This document shows positions 17,128 through 25,905 of a DNA stretch of 64,000 bases, piece by piece; within the stretch, counting starts at the first letter, position 1, and every line of letters starts with the position of its first letter. Source of the stretch: Segatella copri (GTDB lineage Bacteria; Bacteroidota; Bacteroidia; Bacteroidales; Bacteroidaceae); assembly GCF_019127135.1 (NCBI RefSeq), contig NZ_JAHOEA010000002.1:1-64000 (forward strand). The letters run 5' to 3'. A program made the translations under genes and the position numbers. A model generated the notes under the pieces. It was not told the origin of the DNA, searched no databases, and worked only from the letters and a program-made list of their open reading frames with translations.

Positions 17128-17557
17128 GGCATGTCTTTATACCCATCGTAACCGAAATTCATGGAAGGAATCATATCTTTGGTTGTTACGTCGCGATGTA
17201 TCAGATGCTACGTCGGAACGTAATTTTTTCCGCATCGATGGCGAAGTTACGAAAAAAGATTGAAATCCCCAAGCATTGAACCGAAAAAATGCTTTTTTGC
17301 TCAATACTTTCTGTGTTTTTCTCAAAAAAATACGCAGAAATCTGCTGAATAGCTTAAAATGAGCGAATTATGAGTCTTTTACCTCAATAGAGATAATGAT
17401 TTGGCAACAGTCCCAATTTCTGCAATATGCATACGTTTGCTGTCAAACAACTCTTCTCTGCAGTAAAGATACAATAACTACACGAAATAACAATCGCTAT
17501 ATTGGAATAATTTACATAAAATAGCTTAATTTATAATGATTATCGCATAATTTAATG
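17128..17557. other. Gene-free stretch left of the restriction locus
   Basis: Apart from the ogt remnant on its left border and the promoter box on its right, I see no gene, RNA or strong terminator here. The right half is very A/T-rich. Confidence 0.5.
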
Positions 17558-17565
17558 TATATTTG
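17558..17565 (+). promoter_or_regulatory. Likely -7 box of the hsd operon promoter
   Basis: TATATTTG matches TAnnTTTG in an A/T-rich region about 100 bases before hsdR. The -33 element is not clear. Confidence 0.45.
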
Positions 17566-17664
17566 CAGCTAATTTCAGTGAATTTGTGAAACAAAACAAG
17601 ATAAGATAAAAGATATCTTAGCAAGTATGTTGTAGAAATTCCGATAATAAAATATTATTTGAAT

Positions 17665-20019
17665 ATGGGCATAAGCAAAGATTTAACAGAAGAGGATGTC
17701 AAGTTCCGCTATATTAACGAAGCTATCACAAGCAAGGGATGGTCAAAGGATAGTATATTCATGGAACAGAAGGTTAAATTTACTGACGGTAAAATTAGCC
17801 TTCATGGTAATCTTGTGCATAGAGAGAAACCGAAGTTTGCCGACTATGTACTTTATGCAAATAAGGCAACACCCATTGCTATTGTAGAAGCAAAGGATGC
17901 CAATCATTCTGTTTCACATGGATTGCAACAAGCCATGACCTATGCCCAAATGCTTGATGTGAAGTTTGCATACAGTTCAAATGGTGAAGGGTTTGCCGAA
18001 CATGACTTCTTGACAGGCAAGGAACGCACTTTTGCTATGGACGAATTTCCAACAAAAGAAGAACTTATCGAAAGATATAAAAATGAGGCTAACGATGGAA
18101 ACGGACTTAACGAACAAGAGCTGGCTATCATAAAGCAGCCTTTTTGCACTGGTCAGAATATATTCCCGCCACGATATTATCAGCGCAATGCAGTAAACCG
18201 CACTGTCAATGCTATTGCGAGAGGACAAAACCGTGTGCTCCTTGTCATGGCAACTGGCACTGGCAAGACATATACTGCATTTCAGATTGTATGGCGTTTA
18301 CTTAAAAGTGGTTTGAAGAAGAAAGTGTTGTATCTTGCAGACCGCAATATATTGGTTGATCAATCCATACAGCAAGACTTCAAACCATTAGAAAAGGTAA
18401 CGCACAAGATAGACTACTCAAAAGACAAGAACCACTTGGAAGAATTGGGGTCTTATCAAGTGTTCTTTGCACTCTATCAACAGTTGATTGGACTGAATGA
18501 TGCCAAAAACTATAAGGAGTTGTTTCCTAATCCAGACTATTTTGATCTTGTTATCGTTGATGAGTGTCATAGAGGTAGCGCAAAGGATGATAGCAACTGG
18601 CGAAACATCTTGGAATACTTTTCTTCGGCTACTCATATAGGTATGACAGCAACACCAAAAGAAACAAAGTACCAGTCAAGTATTGGCTACTTTGGTGAGC
18701 CTATATATACATATAGTCTTAAAAACGGAATTGAGGACGGTTTCCTAGCTCCTTTCAAGGTAATCAACATCACAACCAATATTGGCGATGAGTGGAGACC
18801 GACAAAGGGACAAAAGGATATATACGGCAACGAGATAGAAGACCGCATTTATAACAACAGCGACTATGATTATAACATTATTATAGAAGACCGTATAAGG
18901 GAAGTTGCGCAAGAGATAACCAACTATCTGAAAAGCACTGACCGCATGGCTAAGACCATAGTGTTCTGTGCTGATGAAATACATGCGGAGCGTATGCGTC
19001 TGGCATTGACCAATGCCAATGCTGATATGTGCAAGAAAAATCCTGACTATGTGGTTCGCATAACAGGTAGCGATGAGTATGGTAAAGGCAAGTTGGATTA
19101 CTTTATTTCAGTATCTTCGGAATATCCAGTCATTGCAACAACCAGCAAACTGCTTTCTACCGGTGTGGATTGCAAGATGGTAAAGCTGATAGTGCTTGAC
19201 CAACAGATTGGTTCCATGACGGAGTTTAAGCAGATTATAGGACGCGGAACCCGTCTTCGTGAGAATGAGGGAAAGACCAATTTCACGGTGATGGACTTTC
19301 GAAATGTAACACGCTTGTTTGCTGACCCAGATTGGGACGGACCTATCGAGATGGATTCCGATTATCCTATAAAGTCCAGAGAGGCAAAAACTCCAGTTCT
19401 GCCTGTAGATGATACACCGCCAATAGTTGGTGATCCTATTACTCGTCCAAAGCCTCTTGTAGATAAAAATGGCTGCCAGGTAATGGTTGTCAATAAGGTA
19501 GTGTCCGTTTACGATGCCGATGGCAAGCTGCTTCGCACGGAGAGTATTACCGACTACACGAAGAAGAATATCCTTGATTCGTTTGCTACCATTGATACAT
19601 TTACCTCCAAATGGAATGAAATAAAGAAAAAGTCAGACATTGCTGATATGCTGAAAGAAAGAGGCATAGATCTTGCAGAATTAAAAACTTCACAGGAAAT
19701 GAGCAATGTGGATGATTTTGATTTCATCTGCCATATCGCATACGGCAAGAAGACCCTGACGAGGCGGGAACGTGCTGAGCAAGTGAAAAAGCGTGATATA
19801 TTTACCAAGTATGGTGAGCAGGCACGGCTGGTACTTGAAAATTTGCTGGAGAAGTACATGGAAGAAGGCATTTCTGAACTTGAAAGTCTCACTGTGCTTG
19901 AAAACGATCCTTTCCGCCGATTGGGCTCTAAGGCAAATATAGTAAAGTTCTTCGGTGGCAAGAGAGAGTATCTGAAGGCCGTAAAAGAGTTGGAGCAATC
20001 AATATATAATATAGCATAA
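17665..20019 (+). CDS. hsdR: Type I restriction enzyme R subunit
   Basis: The motor and nuclease subunit of a type I restriction-modification complex: it translocates and cuts unmethylated DNA. The protein is about 784 residues. The N-terminal nuclease shows ADYVLYANKATPIAIVEAK (Asp near 62, Glu 77, Lys 79 of the PD-(D/E)XK site, counted from the upstream TTG). Helicase Walker A is ATGTGKT at 198-204, the DEAD-box is DECHRG at 301-306, and later motifs include MTATPK, STGVDCK and QIIGRGTRLRE. The C-terminal part resembles the EcoEI/EcoAI (type IB) group. Start ATG 17665 was chosen over TTG 17659. It opens the operon hsdR-hsdM-DUF1016-hsdS. Confidence 0.95.
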   Translation: MGISKDLTEEDVKFRYINEAITSKGWSKDSIFMEQKVKFTDGKISLHGNLVHREKPKFADYVLYANKATPIAIVEAKDANHSVSHGLQQAMTYAQMLDVKFAYSSNGEGFAEHDFLTGKERTFAMDEFPTKEELIERYKNEANDGNGLNEQELAIIKQPFCTGQNIFPPRYYQRNAVNRTVNAIARGQNRVLLVMATGTGKTYTAFQIVWRLLKSGLKKKVLYLADRNILVDQSIQQDFKPLEKVTHKIDYSKDKNHLEELGSYQVFFALYQQLIGLNDAKNYKELFPNPDYFDLVIVDECHRGSAKDDSNWRNILEYFSSATHIGMTATPKETKYQSSIGYFGEPIYTYSLKNGIEDGFLAPFKVINITTNIGDEWRPTKGQKDIYGNEIEDRIYNNSDYDYNIIIEDRIREVAQEITNYLKSTDRMAKTIVFCADEIHAERMRLALTNANADMCKKNPDYVVRITGSDEYGKGKLDYFISVSSEYPVIATTSKLLSTGVDCKMVKLIVLDQQIGSMTEFKQIIGRGTRLRENEGKTNFTVMDFRNVTRLFADPDWDGPIEMDSDYPIKSREAKTPVLPVDDTPPIVGDPITRPKPLVDKNGCQVMVVNKVVSVYDADGKLLRTESITDYTKKNILDSFATIDTFTSKWNEIKKKSDIADMLKERGIDLAELKTSQEMSNVDDFDFICHIAYGKKTLTRRERAEQVKKRDIFTKYGEQARLVLENLLEKYMEEGISELESLTVLENDPFRRLGSKANIVKFFGGKREYLKAVKELEQSIYNIA

Positions 20020-20035
20020 AAAGAAACAATATAAA

Positions 20036-21544
20036 ATGAGTTTATCTAATTTCGTAAAACGAGTACGCAATATAATGCGCAATGATGCCGGTATCAACGG
20101 TGATGCGCAACGCATAGAACAAATGGCGTGGATGCTGTTCTTGAAAGTCTATGACGAGAAAGAGAATGATTGGGAGTTGGACGATGATGATTACAAGTCT
20201 ATTATTCCTGAAGAATGCCGTTGGCGCAACTGGGCACATGACGATGGAAGCGGTAATGCCTTGACTGGTGATGAGCTGCTTTCGTTTGTCAACAACACAT
20301 TGTTTGTGAAACTCAAAAACATAGAGATAACACCAACTACCCCTATCCGTCAGGCGATTGTAAAGACAACTTTTGAGGATGCCAACCAATATATGAAAGA
20401 TGGCGTTCAGCTCCGCCAGGTGCTTAATGTGATAGACGGATTGAATCTTGGTGACTATGAAGAGAGTCATGCTTTCGGTGAGATATATGAGACTATCCTT
20501 AAAGAAATGCAGTCGGCTGGTTCCTCTGGTGAGTTCTATACCCCAAGAGCCTTAACAGAATTTATGGCAGAAATCGTCAATCCGCAGATTGGTGAAAAAA
20601 TGGCAGACTTCGCTTGTGGTACAGGAGGTTTCATCACAAGTTGGTTGGGTGAATTGGACAAGAAGGTAAAGACTGCTGAAGACCGCAAAGAGTACAATCA
20701 GTCTGTATTTGGCATAGAAAAGAAACAATTCCCGTATATGCTATGTGTGACAAACCTGTTGCTGCATGGTATCGACACGCCATTGGTATATCACGACAAC
20801 TCGCTTACCAAAGATGTACTCAACTATACAGACGAAGATAAGTTTGATGTAGTGTTGATGAACCCTCCATACGGTGGCAACGAGAAGTCGGATGTCAAGT
20901 CACACTTCCCTTCAGATATGCGCAGTAGCGAGACTGCCGACCTCTTCATGGTGCTTATCATGTATCGCTTGAAGAAAAATGGCCGTGCTGCTGTCATTGT
21001 TCCTGATGGTTTCCTTTTTGGAGCAGATAACACAAAGATTGCCATTAAGACAAAGTTGCTCAGGGATTTCAACTTGCACACCATTATCCGTTTGCCTGGC
21101 AGTATCTTTGCACCTTACACTTCGATTGCCACGAACATTTTGTTCTTCGACAATACCAGTGCGGATGGTGCTCCAGAAGGTTATTCTACAAAGAAAACGT
21201 GGTTCTATCGTTTGGATATGCCAGAGGGTTACAAGCATTTCTCCAAGACAAAGTCCATGAAGTCGGAACATTGCAATCCAATCCGTGAGTGGTGGAACAA
21301 CCGTAAGGAGATTATTATTGCTGATGGTGACGAGAAATCTCGTTGCTATTCGGTTGAAGACCTTATCGCCACCGATTGCAACTTCGACTTGTGCAAGTTC
21401 CCGAAAGAGGATGAAGAAATCTTGCCTCCTGCCGAACTGCTTGCCGACTATTTCAAGAAGCGCAAGGCTCTTGATCATGAGATTGACAAGACTTTGGCAG
21501 AGATACAGCGTATATTGGGGATAGAAGTGAAAATTGATGAATGA
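20036..21544 (+). CDS. hsdM: Type I restriction-modification M subunit (N6-adenine methyltransferase)
   Basis: Methylates adenine in the target and, with HsdS, forms the methyltransferase core. The 502-residue protein has an N-terminal HsdM helical bundle (FVKRVRNIMRNDAGINGDAQRIEQMAWMLFLKVYD), GSSGEFYTPRALTEFMAEI before the SAM motif FACGTGGF (192-199), and the catalytic NPPYGG (276-281). The C-terminal region ends IDKTLAEIQRILGI. It follows hsdR by 16 bases. Its stop overlaps the beginning of a hairpin cluster that leads into the DUF1016 gene. Confidence 0.95.
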   Translation: MSLSNFVKRVRNIMRNDAGINGDAQRIEQMAWMLFLKVYDEKENDWELDDDDYKSIIPEECRWRNWAHDDGSGNALTGDELLSFVNNTLFVKLKNIEITPTTPIRQAIVKTTFEDANQYMKDGVQLRQVLNVIDGLNLGDYEESHAFGEIYETILKEMQSAGSSGEFYTPRALTEFMAEIVNPQIGEKMADFACGTGGFITSWLGELDKKVKTAEDRKEYNQSVFGIEKKQFPYMLCVTNLLLHGIDTPLVYHDNSLTKDVLNYTDEDKFDVVLMNPPYGGNEKSDVKSHFPSDMRSSETADLFMVLIMYRLKKNGRAAVIVPDGFLFGADNTKIAIKTKLLRDFNLHTIIRLPGSIFAPYTSIATNILFFDNTSADGAPEGYSTKKTWFYRLDMPEGYKHFSKTKSMKSEHCNPIREWWNNRKEIIIADGDEKSRCYSVEDLIATDCNFDLCKFPKEDEEILPPAELLADYFKKRKALDHEIDKTLAEIQRILGIEVKIDE

Positions 21545-21548
21545 CAAG

Positions 21549-21608
21549 ATTTGTGAGACGCCGTCTCACAAATTCAGAAAAGCAATGTTGTCATTGCTTT
21601 TCTGAATT
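21549..21608. repeat. Two abutting perfect hairpins before the DUF1016 gene
   Basis: The first palindrome has 12-base arms (21549-21560 and 21562-21573) around one base. The second has 17-base arms (21571-21587 and 21592-21608) around TTGT and shares three bases with the first. Neither has a T-run, so neither looks like an ordinary terminator. Confidence 0.9.
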
Positions 21609-21630
21609 TCAACAGCAAAAAAGAAAAATA

Positions 21631-22737
21631 ATGGCAAATAAAGAAACAGAAAAACCAATATTCGTAAACAGAGACCTATCCATACCTTCTGCAGAATACA
21701 AGAAGTGGATTGGCGAATTGACCAAGCGTTACAAACAGTCACAAGTAAAAGCAGCGATAAAGGTCAATGAAGGCATGCTTCGCTTCTATTGGTCGCTTGG
21801 GCGTGATATAATGCTTATGAAAGCAGAGGCAAAATGGGGAACAAGTGTTTTAAAAAATCTAAGCTTGGACTTACAGCATGAGTTTCCTCATAGTAGAGGT
21901 CTCTCATATACCAATCTTAAATATGCCAGACAGTGGTATGCCTTTTATAATTCAAGTCAAGTAAATCGCCAACAACTTGTTGGCGATTTGGAAATGCCAG
22001 AGGTGTTTGCTTATGTACCATGGGGACATCACATCTCAATTATCTCTAAATCAGAGAGCATAGAAGAAGCGATGTTTTATATTCACAAAGTAGTAAGCGA
22101 GAATTTGAGCAGAAATGCATTAAATCGCTGTTTGGATTCACACCTATATGAGGCAGTTGGAAGTGCCCACACTAATTTTTCAGACAAGTTACCTGCGATA
22201 CAGGGAAATCTTGCTAAGGAAGTATTAAAGAGTCCATATAATCTGGACTTCATGCAGATGCAGGAAGAATACAGCGAACGTGAGTTTGAAGAGAAATTGT
22301 CAAGGCACATAACTGAGTTTCTGTTAGAGTTAGGGCAAGGATTTGCTTATGTGGCAAGACAAAAAGAACTTGTCATGCCATCAGGAAAGGTCTACCGTCC
22401 AGATATGATTTTCTATCATATTAAGTTGCGCTGCTATGTGGTAATCGAATTAAAAGTAGTAGATTTTGAGCCTGAGTTTGCAGGTAAGTTGAACTTCTAT
22501 GTTTCTGCTGTTGACGAATTGATGAAAGGGGCAGATGATAATCCTACTATTGGGCTACTCATTTGCAAGCACAAGGATGACATGACCGTAGAATGGGCTT
22601 TCAAAGGTGTCGATCGTCCATTGGGCGTGGCCGAATATGAGAATGAGATTCTTAAAGCAGTGGAAATGTTGCCAACTCCAGAGGAGATAAAAGAAAACCT
22701 CAAGTTGGAAGCAGAATTAGATGAAGACAAGAAATAG
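21631..22737 (+). CDS. DUF1016 (YhcG) family protein with PDDEXK nuclease domain
   Basis: About 368 residues. The N-terminal DUF1016_N domain (VNEGMLRFYWSLGRDI and WGTSVLKNLSLDLQHEFP, SYTNLKYARQWY) is a winged-helix-like module. The C-terminal domain carries a PD-(D/E)XK nuclease motif, GKVYRPDMIFYH followed by CYVVIELKVVDFEPEFAGKLNFYV, with the Asp, Glu and Lys in place. Members often sit inside or beside type I restriction operons; their role is unclear (family knowledge). ATG 21631 was chosen over 21541, because the upstream residues would be encoded by the hairpin cluster. The gene contains an in-frame palindrome at 21963-21989, encoding residues around NRQQLVGD. Confidence 0.85.
   Translation: MANKETEKPIFVNRDLSIPSAEYKKWIGELTKRYKQSQVKAAIKVNEGMLRFYWSLGRDIMLMKAEAKWGTSVLKNLSLDLQHEFPHSRGLSYTNLKYARQWYAFYNSSQVNRQQLVGDLEMPEVFAYVPWGHHISIISKSESIEEAMFYIHKVVSENLSRNALNRCLDSHLYEAVGSAHTNFSDKLPAIQGNLAKEVLKSPYNLDFMQMQEEYSEREFEEKLSRHITEFLLELGQGFAYVARQKELVMPSGKVYRPDMIFYHIKLRCYVVIELKVVDFEPEFAGKLNFYVSAVDELMKGADDNPTIGLLICKHKDDMTVEWAFKGVDRPLGVAEYENEILKAVEMLPTPEEIKENLKLEAELDEDKK
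21963..21989. repeat. Perfect palindrome inside the DUF1016 coding region
   Basis: Thirteen-base arms (21963-21975 and 21977-21989) flank one C. Its central 21 bases match the palindrome at 22738-22772 except for the central base. Confidence 0.9.
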
Positions 22738-22820
22738 TTATAATTCGCCAACAAGTTGTTGGCGAATTATAAAATGTGGAACACTGTCCCACAAATTAGT
22801 CAAGCATTGCTTGACCAATT
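22738..22820. repeat. Three hairpins after the DUF1016 gene
   Basis: A perfect palindrome with 17-base arms (22738-22754, 22756-22772) begins directly after the DUF1016 stop. Next is a 19-base hairpin with one mismatch (22775-22793), then a palindrome (22794-22820) with a perfect 8-base core and AATT ends. No T-runs follow. Confidence 0.88.
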
Positions 22821-22872
22821 CAAACTCAGAGGCAGTCCAATAACTTTTAAAGATACATTGAAATTATAAACA

Positions 22873-24456
22873 ATGAACGGCAAACAATTAAAGAACAGCA
22901 TATTACAATGGGCGATACAGGGAAAACTTGTACCGCAAGACCCTAATGACGAACCTGCAAGCGTTTTGCTTGATAAGATTCGTCAAGAGAAAGAACGCTT
23001 GATTAAGGAGAAAAAAATCAAGCGTGACAAGAACGCATCCATTATCTACCGTGGTGAGGACAATTCCTATTATGAGAAGTTGCTTGCTACGGGAGAGGTG
23101 AAATGTATCGATGAGGAGATTCCATTTGAAGTGCCTAAGGGGTGGGAATGGTGTAGATTCTCAAGTTTGTATCTATCTTTAACTGACGGAACTCATTCTA
23201 CACCCAAATATACACTTACTGGTATTCCTTTTATCTCTGTAAAGGATATTAGTTCTGGAATTATTGATTTTTCAAATACAAAATATATTTCAAAAGAAGA
23301 ACATCAAAAACTTTCAGATAGATGTCATCCTCAAAAAGGTGATTTACTATTGTCAAAAGTAGGAACTACGGGAATTCCCGCTTTGGTAACAACAGATAAA
23401 GAGTTTAGCCTATTTGTCAGTGTCGCATTGATAAAACTTACTCAAAACAAGTTTAGTAATGAGTTTCTGGTATTTATGATTCAATCACCATTAGTTCAAG
23501 AACAAGCCAAAGAAAATACAAGAGGTGTAGGAAACAAGAACTGGGTTTTATCTGCAGTATCAAAAACACTAATGGTTGTACCACCACTTGAAGAACAAGA
23601 AAGAATAAAAAACAGGTTGAATCTAGTTCTGCCATATATAGAAAGATATAGTTCTTCGCAAGATAAATTGGACTTACTTAATGTAAATATTGTGACATAC
23701 TTAAAGAAGTCCATTCTTCAAGAGGCTATTAAAGGAAAACTCGTCCCACAAATTGCCGAAGAAGGCACAGCGCAAGAACTGCTTGAACAAATAAAGACAG
23801 AGAAGCAGAAACTCGTTAAAGAGGGCAAGCTAAAGAAGTCTGCCCTCAATGACTCTGTTATTTTCCGTGGTGACGATAACAAGTATTATGAGCAGATAGG
23901 CAAAAAGTGTTTGGATATAACTGATGAAATACCATTTCCAATTCCCAATAATTGGGCTTGGAGTAGATTATCATCAATGTGTTCTATAGTAAATGGATTT
24001 ACCCCTTTGCGTTCAGAATCAAAATTTTGGGATTGTGGAACTATTAACTGGTTTACTGTTGAGGACATAAAGAATCAGGGAGAAATGATATATTCTACAA
24101 AGCAAAAAATAACAGATGAAGCAACATCTAAAGAGCGAATAGTAAGAGCAGGCAGTGTATTGTTATGCTGCACAGCATCAGTAGGACAATGTGCATTAGC
24201 AAAGATTGATTTGACTACTAATCAACAATTTAACGCTCTTACAGTAAAAGATGTCAATAGATTTATATTAACAGATAACTATTTATTTTGGTTTGCCAAA
24301 ACACTGAAGGCGACACTTCAGCGACTATCTGGGAAGACGACATTTGAGTTTGTTTCGGTAAAAAAAGTTGGAAATATTTTGATTCCAATACCTCCATTTC
24401 AAGAGCAGCAACGAATTGTTGCCCAAATAGAAAAACTATTTGAGCAACTGCGTTAA
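22873..24456 (+). CDS. hsdS: Type I restriction specificity subunit, expressed copy
   Basis: Determines the DNA sequence recognised by the HsdMRS complex. The 527-residue protein has an N-terminal conserved segment (KNSILQWAIQGKLVPQDP) with a charged helix, a first target-recognition domain from about residue 80, a central conserved repeat (KKSILQEAIKGKLVPQIAEE with coiled coil), a second recognition domain from about 350, and the closing IPPFQEQQRIVAQIEKLF. Two half-sites with internal repeats are the normal HsdS plan. It is last in the hsd operon and faces a second, inverted hsdS with which it shares inverted repeats and a 21-base 3' overlap. Confidence 0.93.
   Translation: MNGKQLKNSILQWAIQGKLVPQDPNDEPASVLLDKIRQEKERLIKEKKIKRDKNASIIYRGEDNSYYEKLLATGEVKCIDEEIPFEVPKGWEWCRFSSLYLSLTDGTHSTPKYTLTGIPFISVKDISSGIIDFSNTKYISKEEHQKLSDRCHPQKGDLLLSKVGTTGIPALVTTDKEFSLFVSVALIKLTQNKFSNEFLVFMIQSPLVQEQAKENTRGVGNKNWVLSAVSKTLMVVPPLEEQERIKNRLNLVLPYIERYSSSQDKLDLLNVNIVTYLKKSILQEAIKGKLVPQIAEEGTAQELLEQIKTEKQKLVKEGKLKKSALNDSVIFRGDDNKYYEQIGKKCLDITDEIPFPIPNNWAWSRLSSMCSIVNGFTPLRSESKFWDCGTINWFTVEDIKNQGEMIYSTKQKITDEATSKERIVRAGSVLLCCTASVGQCALAKIDLTTNQQFNALTVKDVNRFILTDNYLFWFAKTLKATLQRLSGKTTFEFVSVKKVGNILIPIPPFQEQQRIVAQIEKLFEQLR
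23064..23079 (+). repeat. Inversion repeat 1, left copy (in hsdS)
   Basis: Sixteen bases encoding SYYEK, identical to the reverse complement at 25825-25840 in the silent hsdS. It lies just before the first recognition domain. Confidence 0.8.
23871..23900 (+). repeat. Inversion repeat 2, left copy (central part of hsdS)
   Basis: Thirty bases matching the reverse complement at 25010-25039 with one difference, just before the second recognition domain. Confidence 0.8.
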
Positions 24457-25845
24457 TTGATTAACCTTTTCCACTATTCGCTTTTGCTCTGCGAGTGGTG
24501 GAAGAGGTACAAGATACGCCTTTACTGTTTTCGTGGCTAACTCTTTTTGTTTTGTGCTGCCATCAGATTTGTCTTCTATAACAGATTGTACAGTATAACT
24601 TGAAAAATAAAAATACAAATATTTTGCCATTGCATAGTGCTTATATGAACGTATTACAGTCACATGGCTATCTGCCACCGCCAATTCGTATGGATTAAGT
24701 CGTGAATCGTATATAGCCATTCTTCCCAATGTACCTAAACCTGTAGAGTTCCACATTAAGTCTTCGTCTTTCAAGAATTGTTCTTCACTATAAGATGACA
24801 CGCTTTGTGGATCAATGAATTTAGCCTTTTCTAGAGAGAAACCTGACCATTGATTACATTTTTGTGCCACAACAGGATATTTCTTAATGTCACTATATTT
24901 GGGTGACTTTCCTCTATGAATGTATGAGCAAATATCATCAAGACGAACCCACACCCAGTTCTCCGGTATCTCAAACGGAATCTCTTCATCAATGCACAGA
25001 ACCGACTTACCTATCTGCTCATAGTACTTGTTATCGTCATCACGGAAGATGACAGAATCGTTGAGGGCAGACTTTTTTAGCTTGCCCTCTTTGACGAGTT
25101 TCTGCTTCTCAGTTTTTATTTGTTCAAGTAGCTCTTGTGCTGTTCCTTCTTCTGCAATTTGCGGCACGAGTTTACCTCGAATAGCTTCTTGCAAGATTGA
25201 CTGTTTTATAAGTTTGGGAATACTTTCATTTAGTTCGTCAAGTTCATCTTGCACTTTCTCATAATACGCTATTATAGGTGAGATATTTCCTAATTGCTCT
25301 ATGATTCGAATTTGCTCTTTATATGGAGGAATAGGAACAAGAGTCATTTTTATTATATCTGTATTGAGGTTTGGTTGAGCTGTACCTTGGTTGATGTTTC
25401 TGTACAAATCTGTCATATAGCAGAAAAACCAATATACATAAAGTTTCAATCTTTCATCCAAAGACAAAAAAGCTGCAACACCGTCATTAAATGTCGTGTC
25501 AAATGTACATATTTTGGGCACGCCCAATGTAGCACCACTATTAGTTAATAAAAGGGTTCCTGCTTTAACCAAACGAGTTTTACTTAGTCCTGCTTCTTTT
25601 ATTGTTGAAGAAAAACTCTTCACATAAATAGATGATTCTCTAGTCAAATCTGCAACCTTTAGAAAAGGAATTGAGCCATCATAAAATATAGGACTGCCTG
25701 CAGGACGAGGTGAGCCACCTCTTACAACATCAGCTAATGATGCTATTCTACACCATTCCCACCCATTAGGAACATCAAATGGTATCTCCTCATCAATGCA
25801 CTTCACCTCCCCTGTGACGAGCATCTTCTCATAATAGGAACTCAT
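24436..25845 (-). CDS. Silent, inverted hsdS lacking the N-terminal segment
   Basis: A 469-residue specificity-subunit gene pointing toward the expressed hsdS. It has two different recognition domains and the same central repeat (IKQSILQEAIRGKLVPQIAEE), but lacks the first 60 or so residues of a normal HsdS: it begins MSSYYEKMLVTGEVKCIDEE, exactly at the shared inverted repeat. No promoter was seen. It ends LAEQKRIVEKVNQLTQLLK, overlapping the hsdS 3' end. This is the layout of a storage cassette for phase-variable type I specificity (family knowledge). Recombination would bring either half or the whole into the expressed position. Confidence 0.9.
   Translation of the reverse strand: MSSYYEKMLVTGEVKCIDEEIPFDVPNGWEWCRIASLADVVRGGSPRPAGSPIFYDGSIPFLKVADLTRESSIYVKSFSSTIKEAGLSKTRLVKAGTLLLTNSGATLGVPKICTFDTTFNDGVAAFLSLDERLKLYVYWFFCYMTDLYRNINQGTAQPNLNTDIIKMTLVPIPPYKEQIRIIEQLGNISPIIAYYEKVQDELDELNESIPKLIKQSILQEAIRGKLVPQIAEEGTAQELLEQIKTEKQKLVKEGKLKKSALNDSVIFRDDDNKYYEQIGKSVLCIDEEIPFEIPENWVWVRLDDICSYIHRGKSPKYSDIKKYPVVAQKCNQWSGFSLEKAKFIDPQSVSSYSEEQFLKDEDLMWNSTGLGTLGRMAIYDSRLNPYELAVADSHVTVIRSYKHYAMAKYLYFYFSSYTVQSVIEDKSDGSTKQKELATKTVKAYLVPLPPLAEQKRIVEKVNQLTQLLK
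25010..25039 (-). repeat. Inversion repeat 2, right copy (silent hsdS)
   Basis: Reverse complement of 23871-23900 with one mismatch. Confidence 0.8.
25825..25840 (-). repeat. Inversion repeat 1, right copy (start of silent hsdS)
   Basis: Perfect reverse complement of 23064-23079. The silent gene's first codons begin within 6 bases of it. Confidence 0.8.
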
Positions 25846-25905
25846 AGAACAATACCATGCCTATTTATATGGACAACTTTATGTTTTACTAATAAACGAA
25901 TAGAA

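Noticed and set aside
17137..17325. 62-codon minus-strand frame as a gene
   Set aside because: Low complexity, no domain, and next to the ogt remnant.
21541..21630. N-terminal extension of the DUF1016 protein from 21541
   Set aside because: Would be encoded by the two hairpins and overlaps the hsdM stop; the family starts near MANKETEK.
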